From: an uncultured Clostridia bacterium
Lineage (GTDB): Bacteria > Bacillota > Clostridia > UBA1381
Assembly: GCA_934444735.1 (NCBI GenBank)
Contig: CAKSDE010000004.1
Location: forward strand, 128,591-192,590
Reading direction: 5' to 3'
DNA length: 64,000 bases
Shown here piece after piece: positions 57,593-64,000 of this stretch. The notes beneath the pieces are model-generated. The model did no database searches. It was not told the origin of the DNA and worked only from the letters and a program-made list of their open reading frames with translations. The position numbers and the translations under genes are program-made. The number at the start of each line of letters is the position of its first letter. Position 1 is the first letter of the stretch.

Positions 57593-60004
57593 ATGCAGAG
57601 TTACAATTTCAAGGAAATTGAAAAAAAATGGCAGGATAAATGGGAGGAGGCAGGCTGTTTTCATGCCGTAAACGGCAGCGATAAGCCTAAATTTTACGGG
57701 CTTGTGGAATTTCCGTACCCCTCCGGAGCGGGACTTCATGTCGGACACCCCAGAAGCTATACCGCGCTTGATATTATCGCAAGAAAGCGCAGAATGGAAG
57801 GATATAACGTACTTTACCCTATCGGCTGGGACGCATTCGGTCTGCCGACAGAAAACTATGCAATAAAGAACAAAATCCACCCGAAAATCGTTACAAAAAA
57901 TAATATCGCAAATTTCACACGCCAGTTAAAGATGATCGGCTTTTCGTTCGACTGGTCAAGAGAAATCAATACGACCGATCCGAAATACTATAAATGGACG
58001 CAGTGGATTTTCTTAAAGCTTTTTGAAAAAGGTCTTGCATACAAGCAGGAAATGCCGATTAACTGGTGCACAGGCTGTAAAGTAGGTCTTTCAAACGAAG
58101 AGGTCGTAAACGGCGTATGCGAAAGATGCGGCAGCGAGGTTGTACAAAGAAGAAAGAGCCAGTGGATGCTTAAAATCACAGAATATGCTCAGCGCCTGAT
58201 AGACGATCTGGACGAAGTAAACTACATCGAAAAGGTTAAAACACAACAGAGAAACTGGATCGGCAGATCCGAGGGCGCCGAGGTTAAATTCAAGCTTACA
58301 ACCGGCGATGACATGATTGTTTACACCACAAGATGCGATACGCTCTTCGGCGCGACATATGTGGTTCTCTCTCCCGAGCATGAGCTTGTGCAGAAGATGA
58401 AGCCGCATATCACAAATTGGGACGAGGTTGCAAACTATATCGAACAGGCGGGCAAAAAATCAGAATTTGAGCGTACCGAGCTTGCAAAGGATAAGACGGG
58501 CGCACCCTTAGAGGGTGTATATGCGATAAACCCGGTAACGGGAAAGGAAATCCCTGTCTGGATTTCCGACTATGTACTCGTAACTTACGGAACGGGTGCA
58601 ATCATGGCGGTTCCGGCACACGACAGCCGTGACTGGGAATTTGCCAAGAAGTTCAATCTTCCGATTATCGAAGTCGTATCGGGCGGAAAAGACGTAAACG
58701 AAGAAGCTTACACCGATGTTTCGGATGGAAATATGGTAAATTCGGGCTTTTTGAACGGACTCCCCGTAAAAGAGGCTATAAAGACGATGATTGACTATCT
58801 CGAAGAAAAGGGACTCGGCAAGCGCAAGGTTAATTATAAGCTGCGCGACTGGGTATTCTCACGTCAGAGATACTGGGGCGAACCGATACCGCTTGTGTAC
58901 TGCGAAAAATGCGGTTGGGTGGCAATCCCCGAGAGCGAGCTGCCTTTGGAGCTGCCCGAAATAGATACCTTTGAGCCGGGCGAAAACGGCGAATCACCTC
59001 TTGCAAAGGCTTATGACTGGATAAATACCACCTGTCCGCACTGCGGCGGTCCCGCAAAGCGTGAGACCGATACAATGCCTCAGTGGGCAGGCTCAAGCTG
59101 GTATTTCTTAAGATATATCGATCCGCATAATGATGAGGCATTCGCATCAAAAGAGGCGCTCGATTACTGGACTCCGGTTGACTGGTACAACGGCGGTATG
59201 GAGCACACCACGCTCCACTTGCTCTATTCGCGTTTTTGGCACAAATTCCTCTATGATTTGGGAGTTGTACCGACAAAAGAGCCGTATATGAGAAGAACGT
59301 CTCACGGTATGATTTTGGGCGAGAACAATGAGAAGATGTCCAAATCGCGCGGAAATGTCGTAAACCCCGATGAGGTTGTAGACGAGTTCGGCGCGGACGC
59401 ATTCAGAACATATGAGATGTTTATCGGCGCATTCGATCAGTCAACACCATGGTCGCAGCAAGGCTTAAAAGGCTGCTATAAATTCATGGAGCGTGTATGG
59501 AATCTTCAGCCGATGATTGTTGACGGCGACGGATATTCCGCGGATATGGAAAAGAGTATTCACAAGACCATTAAAAAGGTCAGCGAAGATTATGAAAGAA
59601 TGAAGTTCAACACAGGAATCGCGGCGCTTATGAGTTTGGTAAATGATTTCTATAAAAAGGGACAAATCACCAAAGGCGAGTTCAGGATTCTGATTACACT
59701 TTTGAACCCCGTTGCACCGCATATGACCGAGGAACTTTGGGAAATGTACGGCACAGGCGGTCTGCTTTCATTGGCAAAATGGCCCGAATTTGATCCTGCA
59801 AAGACGGTCGATGACGAAATTGAGATTGTTTTGCAGATAAACGGCAAGGTTCGCGATAAGATTATCATTCCGGCAGGACTCTCAAAAGACGAAACCGAGA
59901 GTACCGTAATAAATTCAGATAAGATGAAAGCGCTTACCGACGGCAAAACCATCGTAAAGGTTATTACCGTTCCCGGAAAACTTGTAAATGTAGTTGTAAA
60001 ATAA
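57593..60004 (+). CDS. leuS: Leucyl-tRNA synthetase
   Basis: 803 aa class I enzyme: HIGH-type HVGH at 49-52 (YPSGAGLHVGHPRSYTALD), editing CP1 domain (about 225-410; TYVVLSPEH, GTGAIMAVPAHD), MEHTTLHLLYSRFWHKFL and KMSKS at about 581-585, then the anticodon-binding domain with VLQINGKVRDKI near the C-terminus. It charges tRNA-Leu. A GAAAGGAATG site precedes ATG 57593. The lack of a T-box differs from many Bacillota leuS genes. Confidence 0.98.
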   Translation: MQSYNFKEIEKKWQDKWEEAGCFHAVNGSDKPKFYGLVEFPYPSGAGLHVGHPRSYTALDIIARKRRMEGYNVLYPIGWDAFGLPTENYAIKNKIHPKIVTKNNIANFTRQLKMIGFSFDWSREINTTDPKYYKWTQWIFLKLFEKGLAYKQEMPINWCTGCKVGLSNEEVVNGVCERCGSEVVQRRKSQWMLKITEYAQRLIDDLDEVNYIEKVKTQQRNWIGRSEGAEVKFKLTTGDDMIVYTTRCDTLFGATYVVLSPEHELVQKMKPHITNWDEVANYIEQAGKKSEFERTELAKDKTGAPLEGVYAINPVTGKEIPVWISDYVLVTYGTGAIMAVPAHDSRDWEFAKKFNLPIIEVVSGGKDVNEEAYTDVSDGNMVNSGFLNGLPVKEAIKTMIDYLEEKGLGKRKVNYKLRDWVFSRQRYWGEPIPLVYCEKCGWVAIPESELPLELPEIDTFEPGENGESPLAKAYDWINTTCPHCGGPAKRETDTMPQWAGSSWYFLRYIDPHNDEAFASKEALDYWTPVDWYNGGMEHTTLHLLYSRFWHKFLYDLGVVPTKEPYMRRTSHGMILGENNEKMSKSRGNVVNPDEVVDEFGADAFRTYEMFIGAFDQSTPWSQQGLKGCYKFMERVWNLQPMIVDGDGYSADMEKSIHKTIKKVSEDYERMKFNTGIAALMSLVNDFYKKGQITKGEFRILITLLNPVAPHMTEELWEMYGTGGLLSLAKWPEFDPAKTVDDEIEIVLQINGKVRDKIIIPAGLSKDETESTVINSDKMKALTDGKTIVKVITVPGKLVNVVVK

Positions 60005-60010
60005 AATACA

Positions 60011-60052
60011 AAATAGCGGCATCAAACTAATTGATGCCGCTATTTTTTTCTT
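60011..60052 (+). terminator. Terminator of leuS
   Basis: AAATAGCGGCATCAA (60011-60025) pairs with TTGATGCCGCTATTT (60031-60045), then TTTT. Confidence 0.9.
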
Positions 60053-60070
60053 ATTTATCTGAAAGTTAAA

Positions 60071-60108
60071 GGCTGTTTAAAAAAATCAATTGATTTTTTT
60101 AAACAGCC
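60071..60108. terminator. 38-bp perfect palindrome behind leuS and the ATPase gene
   Basis: GGCTGTTTAAAAAAATCAA and its exact reverse complement (60071-60108); a T-run on the minus strand for the convergent P-loop gene, and AATTTTTTTA on the plus strand. Confidence 0.8.
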
Positions 60109-60115
60109 AATTTTT

Positions 60116-60925
60116 TTACAAAATTAAACTCTTTACATATATATTCACCCGACGTACATTTATAGAAGTATATTTCTGCAAATATTTTGCAACTCTTCTT
60201 TGAATGCTGCGGCAGGTTTTTTGAATATCGCAGCCGTATTCCAAGCCGACCGTCATATCCAGATGTACACCGTGCTCCGATTGGCGCGAATTGATCATAT
60301 ATATCTTCACAACGTGCAGAACATTTTGCGCCTCATGAATTGCTATATTTATTATAACATTATCGGAAATCGTATACTGTCCCATGTAGCTGAAAGTCGG
60401 GCGCACTATCGATTTTTCATCGGTATAAACCTTTTCGTCCAGATTTTTCTGCAAAAGCCTGAATGGGTGCAGGAAATATCCCGAAAAATACTTCTTTATG
60501 CGAAAGGTCGGCACGGGTATTACGTGCTGTCCCTCGTCCATTCTGAGATGCCGTGCCAGTGCGATTTCCTCGGGAGTTGAGAAATCCTCTATGCGAAAAA
60601 TTTTCGATATTTCTTCAAGTCCCAGTGTTTTTGCGATTTTCGCCACCATTGCGTCCGATGTGCCTAAAATCATAATTGATTTGATTCCGCTTTCGGCTAT
60701 CGCCTTTTTCACGCTTTCTCTGTGCTTCGGATCGATAAAAAGCGCACGTCTGACCGACGCAAGACGAGTCGGCTCGGCTTTTGCGGAGGTGCCTGCGATT
60801 ATCCGGTTATCCGCGATTAAAAGCCCGTCATCTATAATCGCATCAATTCCGTTTTGCCTTGCGACTGTTATTGCCCTGTAGCTTTTGCCCGTTCCGCTTG
60901 ATCCTACGAACGCTGTTACGCGCAT
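60116..60925 (-). CDS. P-loop ATPase with C-terminal Asp23-like domain
   Basis: 269 aa from ATG 60925, right after GGAGAGTGGGG; a longer frame to 61018 has no site. Residues 3-150 hold a P-loop (AFVGSSGTGKSYRAI; Walker A GSSGTGKS at 8-15) with IMILGTSDAMVAKIA as a possible Walker B-like strand. Residues about 180-269 resemble an Asp23/Gls24 domain: YTISDNVIINIAIHEA, LDMTVGLEYGCDIQKTCRSI and SINVRRVNIYVKSL. Such fusions occur in Clostridia. A role in anchoring or coupling energy at the envelope is inference. It overlaps the exonuclease gene by 83 bp. Confidence 0.8.
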   Translation of the reverse strand: MRVTAFVGSSGTGKSYRAITVARQNGIDAIIDDGLLIADNRIIAGTSAKAEPTRLASVRRALFIDPKHRESVKKAIAESGIKSIMILGTSDAMVAKIAKTLGLEEISKIFRIEDFSTPEEIALARHLRMDEGQHVIPVPTFRIKKYFSGYFLHPFRLLQKNLDEKVYTDEKSIVRPTFSYMGQYTISDNVIINIAIHEAQNVLHVVKIYMINSRQSEHGVHLDMTVGLEYGCDIQKTCRSIQRRVAKYLQKYTSINVRRVNIYVKSLIL

Positions 60926-61514
60926 TTTCCCCACTCTCCTCTTTCTTCTTATCACACCCCGGGAATACCTTTGACGGCACAATCCCGAAACGCTCCTTAA
61001 AATCCGATACCGTTTCAATGTCGTAATCGTTTATGATGTGCAGCATCACCATTGCACAGGCGAATGCGTCCTCCTCCGAATCGTGATGCGAAAATGATAT
61101 CTGAAATGCGTCAGCCATCTGATTCAGCTTATGTCCCGGCATATCGGGGTATGCCTTTCTCGAGAGCTGCACCGTGCACAGATACTCAAAGCACGGATAC
61201 TCAAGCTTAAAATGTGTCAAAGACGCTTTTAATGCACCCACATCAAAGGGTGCGTTGTGCGCTATTACAAGCTTGTTTTCTATGTACGGCTTAACCTTAT
61301 CCCAAAGCTTATCAAAGGTCGGCTCGCAAAAAACCATCTCGGGTGTTATTCCGTGAATACGTATATTATACTCGTTAAACTCAAACGGCTGAGGCTTTAT
61401 CAAAAATTCCGTTGTTTCGGTAACCATGTTGTTCTCAACCACACAAATCCCCATACTGCATATGCTGCCCGGACTTGATGTGGCAGTTTCAAAATCTATT
61501 GCTACGAAATCCAT
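60843..61514 (-). CDS. DnaQ-family 3'-5' exonuclease
   Basis: 223 aa DEDDh exonuclease: FVAIDFETATSSPGSIC (DE pair), VIAHNAPFDVGALKA and FSHHDSEEDAFACA (the DEDDh aspartate and histidine). Similar to the exonuclease unit of DNA polymerase III epsilon but without a clear polymerase-binding segment. The last 37 residues are a basic tail (KKKEESGENARNSVRRIKR and so on) that overlaps the next gene by 83 bp. The overlap is genuine in the sequence and could be a tail drawn from the overlap. Own start at ATG 61514. Confidence 0.88.
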   Translation of the reverse strand: MDFVAIDFETATSSPGSICSMGICVVENNMVTETTEFLIKPQPFEFNEYNIRIHGITPEMVFCEPTFDKLWDKVKPYIENKLVIAHNAPFDVGALKASLTHFKLEYPCFEYLCTVQLSRKAYPDMPGHKLNQMADAFQISFSHHDSEEDAFACAMVMLHIINDYDIETVSDFKERFGIVPSKVFPGCDKKKEESGENARNSVRRIKRNGQKLQGNNSRKAKRN

Positions 61515-61564
61515 TTTTTAAGCGGTTCTCCTTTTTCTTACAATTACCCTACCGTTTTAGGGAG

Positions 61565-61591
61565 GGTATCGGGGGGTGCTAACCCCTGATT
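61565..61591 (-). repeat. GGTTAGCACCCCCGATACC-type repeat, copy 2
   Basis: Minus strand: AATCAGGGGTTAGCACCCCC then CGATACC. GGGG-TTAGCA-CCCC forms a small hairpin. Confidence 0.7.
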
Positions 61592-61596
61592 CATAT

Positions 61597-61651
61597 AAAA
61601 GGAGCTGCTTAGGCTTAGGGGTTCCCAATGCCTTAAAAACAGCCCCTTAAA
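61597..61651 (-). terminator. Terminator behind the zinc-ribbon gene
   Basis: Minus strand: AAGGGGCTGTTTTTAAGGC pairs imperfectly with GCCTAAGCAGCTCCTT, then TTTT. Confidence 0.6.
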
Positions 61652-61654
61652 ATA

Positions 61655-62047
61655 TCATTCGCCCATCTCTTCTCCGCAGCCCGAGCAGAATTTAGCGTCT
61701 ATCTCGTTGCTTTTGCCGCATTTCGGGCAAATCTGCTTATTGCTTATCTCTGCAATCTTCGCTCTCAAAACGTCGATCTCGGATAAAAAGCCCTCGATCT
61801 TTTCGCATTTTTCTTTGTATTCACCCTCAAATTCAGCGCCGTTTTCATATTCGTTGTAGAGCATTTTGCCAAGCTCTTTGTAAACGCTGTCCATGTTGTT
61901 TTCAATATCCTTTATCGCATATTTCAGCTTTAATGTGTTTACCGATTCCGAGGTTTTCTTAATTGCCGCCTTTGTTACGGTTTCCGCACTGTCGAATGCC
62001 TTTTCCGCACCCTTTTTTAAATTTTCAACAAAATCAAATTCTGCCAT
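61655..62047 (-). CDS. Zinc-ribbon protein of unknown function
   Basis: 130 aa. A helical N-terminal half (LKKGAEKAFDSAETVTKAAI and DIENNMDSVYKELGKMLYN) and a C-terminal zinc ribbon (CPKCGKSNEIDAKFCSGCG). No enzyme motif. The same two-part layout is frequent in Clostridia. It follows the EEP gene by 30 bp. GAAAGGAAATG precedes ATG 62047. Confidence 0.85.
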   Translation of the reverse strand: MAEFDFVENLKKGAEKAFDSAETVTKAAIKKTSESVNTLKLKYAIKDIENNMDSVYKELGKMLYNEYENGAEFEGEYKEKCEKIEGFLSEIDVLRAKIAEISNKQICPKCGKSNEIDAKFCSGCGEEMGE

Positions 62048-62077
62048 AGCTTTTCATTTCCTTTCAACTTTATATTT

Positions 62078-62848
62078 TTAATTTTCAATTATTGCATACA
62101 CCGGGTAGTGGTCGGACAGATATATCCCTGCGTTTGAATCGTCCCAGATGCCCGTTGATTTCACATACGGTAAAATATCTTTGGTAACATAGATATAATC
62201 AATCTTTACAGCCGCCGAACCGAAATCATGGAAGGTGGCGCCTATTTTATCGGTTATATCATGCAGCTCGATTTTATCGTATTCATTGCAGTAACGTATC
62301 GTTTCGGAATCGGGGTAAGCATTGAAATCTCCGCCGATAATAAGCGGTATATCCTCATGCTCACGCTCTTTTGCCGCCCTATCCAATATCAGCTTTATTC
62401 CCTCAATCCGCGCTTCGTCCGAGATATGGTCGAGATGCACATTCAATGTTTTAAAAATTTTACCTGTTTTTTTGTCTCTGAGCTTTGTTGTGATGCATAT
62501 TCTTGGACATTCGCTCTGATTCTCAAATCTTGATCCCGGTACATACGGAGTCGGACTGAGCCAGTAGCTGTCGTAACCCAAGAGCTGTAATCTGCTTTTT
62601 AAAACAGCCGTATATAACCCCTCGCCGCTGTAGTCCTTTTCACGGAAATGCCCGTAAAAATCATATTCCGGAAACATTCGCTCCAAAAGCTCGAGATGCT
62701 CTGCCTTGATCTCCTGAAACAGAATAATCTCGGGCATCTCTTTCATGACCTTCTCAAAAACCAAGCCGGCACGGTGCATAAAGCTATTAATGCTGTCGGT
62801 TTTCCAGTCGCACTTGATATTAAATGTAACAATTTTTAAGCTATCCAT
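62078..62848 (-). CDS. Endonuclease/exonuclease/phosphatase family hydrolase
   Basis: 256 aa EEP fold: KIVTFNIKCDWKTD, EIILFQEIKAEHLELL (metal glutamate), LNVHLDHISDEAR, IIGGDFNAYPDSE and YLSDHYPVYA, the four motifs of the metal-dependent EEP family. DNA or phosphoester substrates are both possible. No secretion signal. Transcribed with the zinc-ribbon gene, 30 bp apart. Confidence 0.93.
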   Translation of the reverse strand: MDSLKIVTFNIKCDWKTDSINSFMHRAGLVFEKVMKEMPEIILFQEIKAEHLELLERMFPEYDFYGHFREKDYSGEGLYTAVLKSRLQLLGYDSYWLSPTPYVPGSRFENQSECPRICITTKLRDKKTGKIFKTLNVHLDHISDEARIEGIKLILDRAAKEREHEDIPLIIGGDFNAYPDSETIRYCNEYDKIELHDITDKIGATFHDFGSAAVKIDYIYVTKDILPYVKSTGIWDDSNAGIYLSDHYPVYAIIEN

Positions 62849-62908
62849 TGCATTTCAACTCCTTATCCGCCATATTTATATAATATCATATTATTTAAAA
62901 ATTGTCAA

Positions 62909-63784
62909 TTACGGCATGGGATTTAATTGTTCTTCAAAATCGGAGGGGACTTTTCCCGTAACCTTTTTAAATGCCTTATAGAAATTTGCCATTCCCGAAA
63001 ATCCGCACCGTGCCGCAATTTCCGTTTTTGTAAAATCCGACGTTTTCACAAGGAAAATCGCCTGCTCCACACGCTTTATTGTGATGTATTCCCAGGGCGA
63101 TATGCCGTTAAACTTCTTAAATACCGTTGAAAAATACGATCGGTTCATAAAGGCGGTTTTCGCCAGTATATCCAGGGTTATTTTCTCGCCTATATGCTCA
63201 TCTATGTATTTCATCGCCGCCTCAAGCTGCTTTAAAACTTCCTTTTGATGCATCTGCGAACCGTCTTTTTTCACATAATCATATTCCCTTGCAAGCATGA
63301 TAAGTATCTCAAGTATCAGTAATTTTACAGATAGCGCATACTCAAAATCTTTCTTTTCAAATTCACGCTCGACCTCAAAAATCTTTTCCCGAATCCAAAC
63401 TGTTGCGGGATTTTTTCTGTCGAGTCTGTTTTTGAAATCCTCATTTCTTGCGTAAAATACTTTTAAGATTTCCGAGTTATTTAAGCTCCTGTCCGCCCAC
63501 AAAAACCGCGGTTCTGTTTTTATGCTCAATATCTCAAATTTTTCATTATAAAATATATCGGTAAAACAGTGCAGCTCGTCACTTCCGAGAATAAAAACGT
63601 CCCCTTTTTCAAATTCATAGTCGCGTCCGTTAATCCTGTATATTCCGCTCCCCGAAATTATCACCGATATTTCAAATTCGGTGTGCTGATGCTCCCAGAA
63701 TTTCCGTTTTCCCGACGGTTTTGAGGAACGGAACACTCTGACCGCACCGGCATCGTCCGTAAATGTGTATTCTTTGAACCTCAT
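62909..63784 (-). CDS. AraC-family regulator with cupin sensor
   Basis: 291 aa from ATG 63784, 6 nt after GGAGGA (the longer frame to 63817 has no site). Residues about 25-130 are a cupin-like AraC ligand domain (FWEHQHTEFEISVIISGSG, YRINGRDYEFEKGDVFILG). Residues about 190-285 are the AraC helix-turn-helix pair (ITLDILAKTAFMNRSYFSTVF, EIAARCGFSGMANFYKAFKKVTGKVP). The regulated gene is not obvious in the window; the right flank is cut at 64000. Confidence 0.92.
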   Translation of the reverse strand: MRFKEYTFTDDAGAVRVFRSSKPSGKRKFWEHQHTEFEISVIISGSGIYRINGRDYEFEKGDVFILGSDELHCFTDIFYNEKFEILSIKTEPRFLWADRSLNNSEILKVFYARNEDFKNRLDRKNPATVWIREKIFEVEREFEKKDFEYALSVKLLILEILIMLAREYDYVKKDGSQMHQKEVLKQLEAAMKYIDEHIGEKITLDILAKTAFMNRSYFSTVFKKFNGISPWEYITIKRVEQAIFLVKTSDFTKTEIAARCGFSGMANFYKAFKKVTGKVPSDFEEQLNPMP

Positions 63785-63851
63785 GGCTTTCCTCCAAATA
63801 TAGTAGACACATTTCAAAATATAACGCTTGTAATCAGCTTGTTTTTACTAT

Positions 63852-63880
63852 ATAATATTATAGATAATTAAAAATGTCAA
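63852..63880 (-). promoter_or_regulatory. Promoter of the second AraC gene
   Basis: Minus-strand TTGACA (63875-63880), 17-bp spacer, TATTAT (63852-63857). Confidence 0.75.
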
Positions 63881-63921
63881 GAATATTATGGATAATCGGA
63901 TAAAATTTTTACAGACAGATA

Positions 63922-63953
63922 GCTAATTGTAAAATGTAAATTTTACAATTAGC
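63922..63953. terminator. Perfect 14-bp hairpin
   Basis: GCTAATTGTAAAAT (63922-63935) and its reverse complement (63940-63953) around GTAA. No T-run of note; probably part of the repeat beside it. Confidence 0.6.
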
Positions 63954-63969
63954 CACCATTCTTATGGGG

Positions 63970-63995
63970 GGTATCGGGGGTGCTAACCCCTGATT
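63970..63995 (-). repeat. GGTTAGCACCCCCGATACC-type repeat, copy 3
   Basis: Minus strand: AATCAGGGGTTAGCACCCCC then GATACC, followed by CCCCATAAGAATGG as in copy 1. It reaches close to the right edge. Confidence 0.7.
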
Positions 63996-64000
63996 TGTAA

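Overview
The window looks like a chromosomal segment of a low-to-moderate-GC member of the class Clostridia (Bacillota). The evidence is strong AGGAGG ribosome-binding sites, near-consensus sigma-A promoters, a lysine pathway through LL-diaminopimelate aminotransferase, a V-type ATPase operon, riboswitch-attenuated metabolic operons, ECF vitamin transporters, and the neighbourhoods comEC-holA, yhbY-nadD-yqeK-rsfS-leuS and hflX-yigZ. Genus and species cannot be fixed from the sequence alone. There is no intact prophage, IS element, rRNA or CRISPR array; almost everything is vertical-looking housekeeping DNA.

Layout. 1-2.4 kb: FAD-dependent oxidoreductase (cut by the left edge) divergent from a PocR/AraC regulator. 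2.5-5.9 kb: comEC and holA. 5.9-6.3 kb: a compact cassette that looks like a type I toxin-antitoxin locus (21-aa hydrophobic peptide, sequestered ribosome-binding site, consensus antisense promoter), framed by a 27-bp direct repeat; then tRNA-Pro(CGG). 6.6-8.5 kb: padR, DUF1700 and DUF4097 envelope-stress type operon. 8.7-10.5 kb: GntR(YtrA-like)/ABC transporter operon under a perfect 14-bp operator palindrome. 10.8-20.7 kb: Asp23 protein, HD protein and a complete V-type ATPase operon (H-I-K-E-C-F-A-B-D) whose K ring has the residues that bind Na+ in Enterococcus hirae. 20.9-29.6 kb: rmuC, uxaC, a secreted stalk-domain protein, an Eis-like acetyltransferase, DJ-1, formyl-THF cyclo-ligase, a CPBP protease, tatD and its radical-SAM partner. 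29.7-34.9 kb: arginine operon argD-argF-GNAT-argC-argB with an ARG-box-like palindrome on its promoter. 35-38.9 kb: hflX-yigZ-lipoprotein-trxA-queG. 39-47.6 kb: secG, nitroreductase, ECF transporter plus coaX, small regulators, rpmB, murA-walJ-rlmH and an SH3-domain membrane protein. 47.6-54.7 kb: a Gln/Asn-rich micro-protein, TPP riboswitch plus thiT, and the lysine/DAP genes dapA-dapB-lysA-dapF-dapL behind a lysine riboswitch. 54.8-64 kb: SLOG-like protein/XRE pair, yhbY, a nadD-yqeK fusion, rsfS, leuS, an unusual P-loop-Asp23 fusion protein, an exonuclease, a zinc-ribbon protein, an EEP hydrolase and a second AraC regulator.

The most unusual material is non-coding. (1) The 5.9-6.2 kb cassette has the architecture of a type I toxin-antitoxin module. 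(2) A modular, structured interspersed repeat begins at or just after the stop codons of several genes (secG, thiT, lysA, GNAT, argB, nitroreductase, DUF4097 gene, ABC permease), always in the sense direction of the upstream gene. Its long copies fold into nested stems whose two arms have changed together between copies, and at operon ends they finish in a terminator palindrome. (3) A separate short repeat built around GGGGTTAGCACCCCC occurs three times. These three items are the best candidates for something not yet described.
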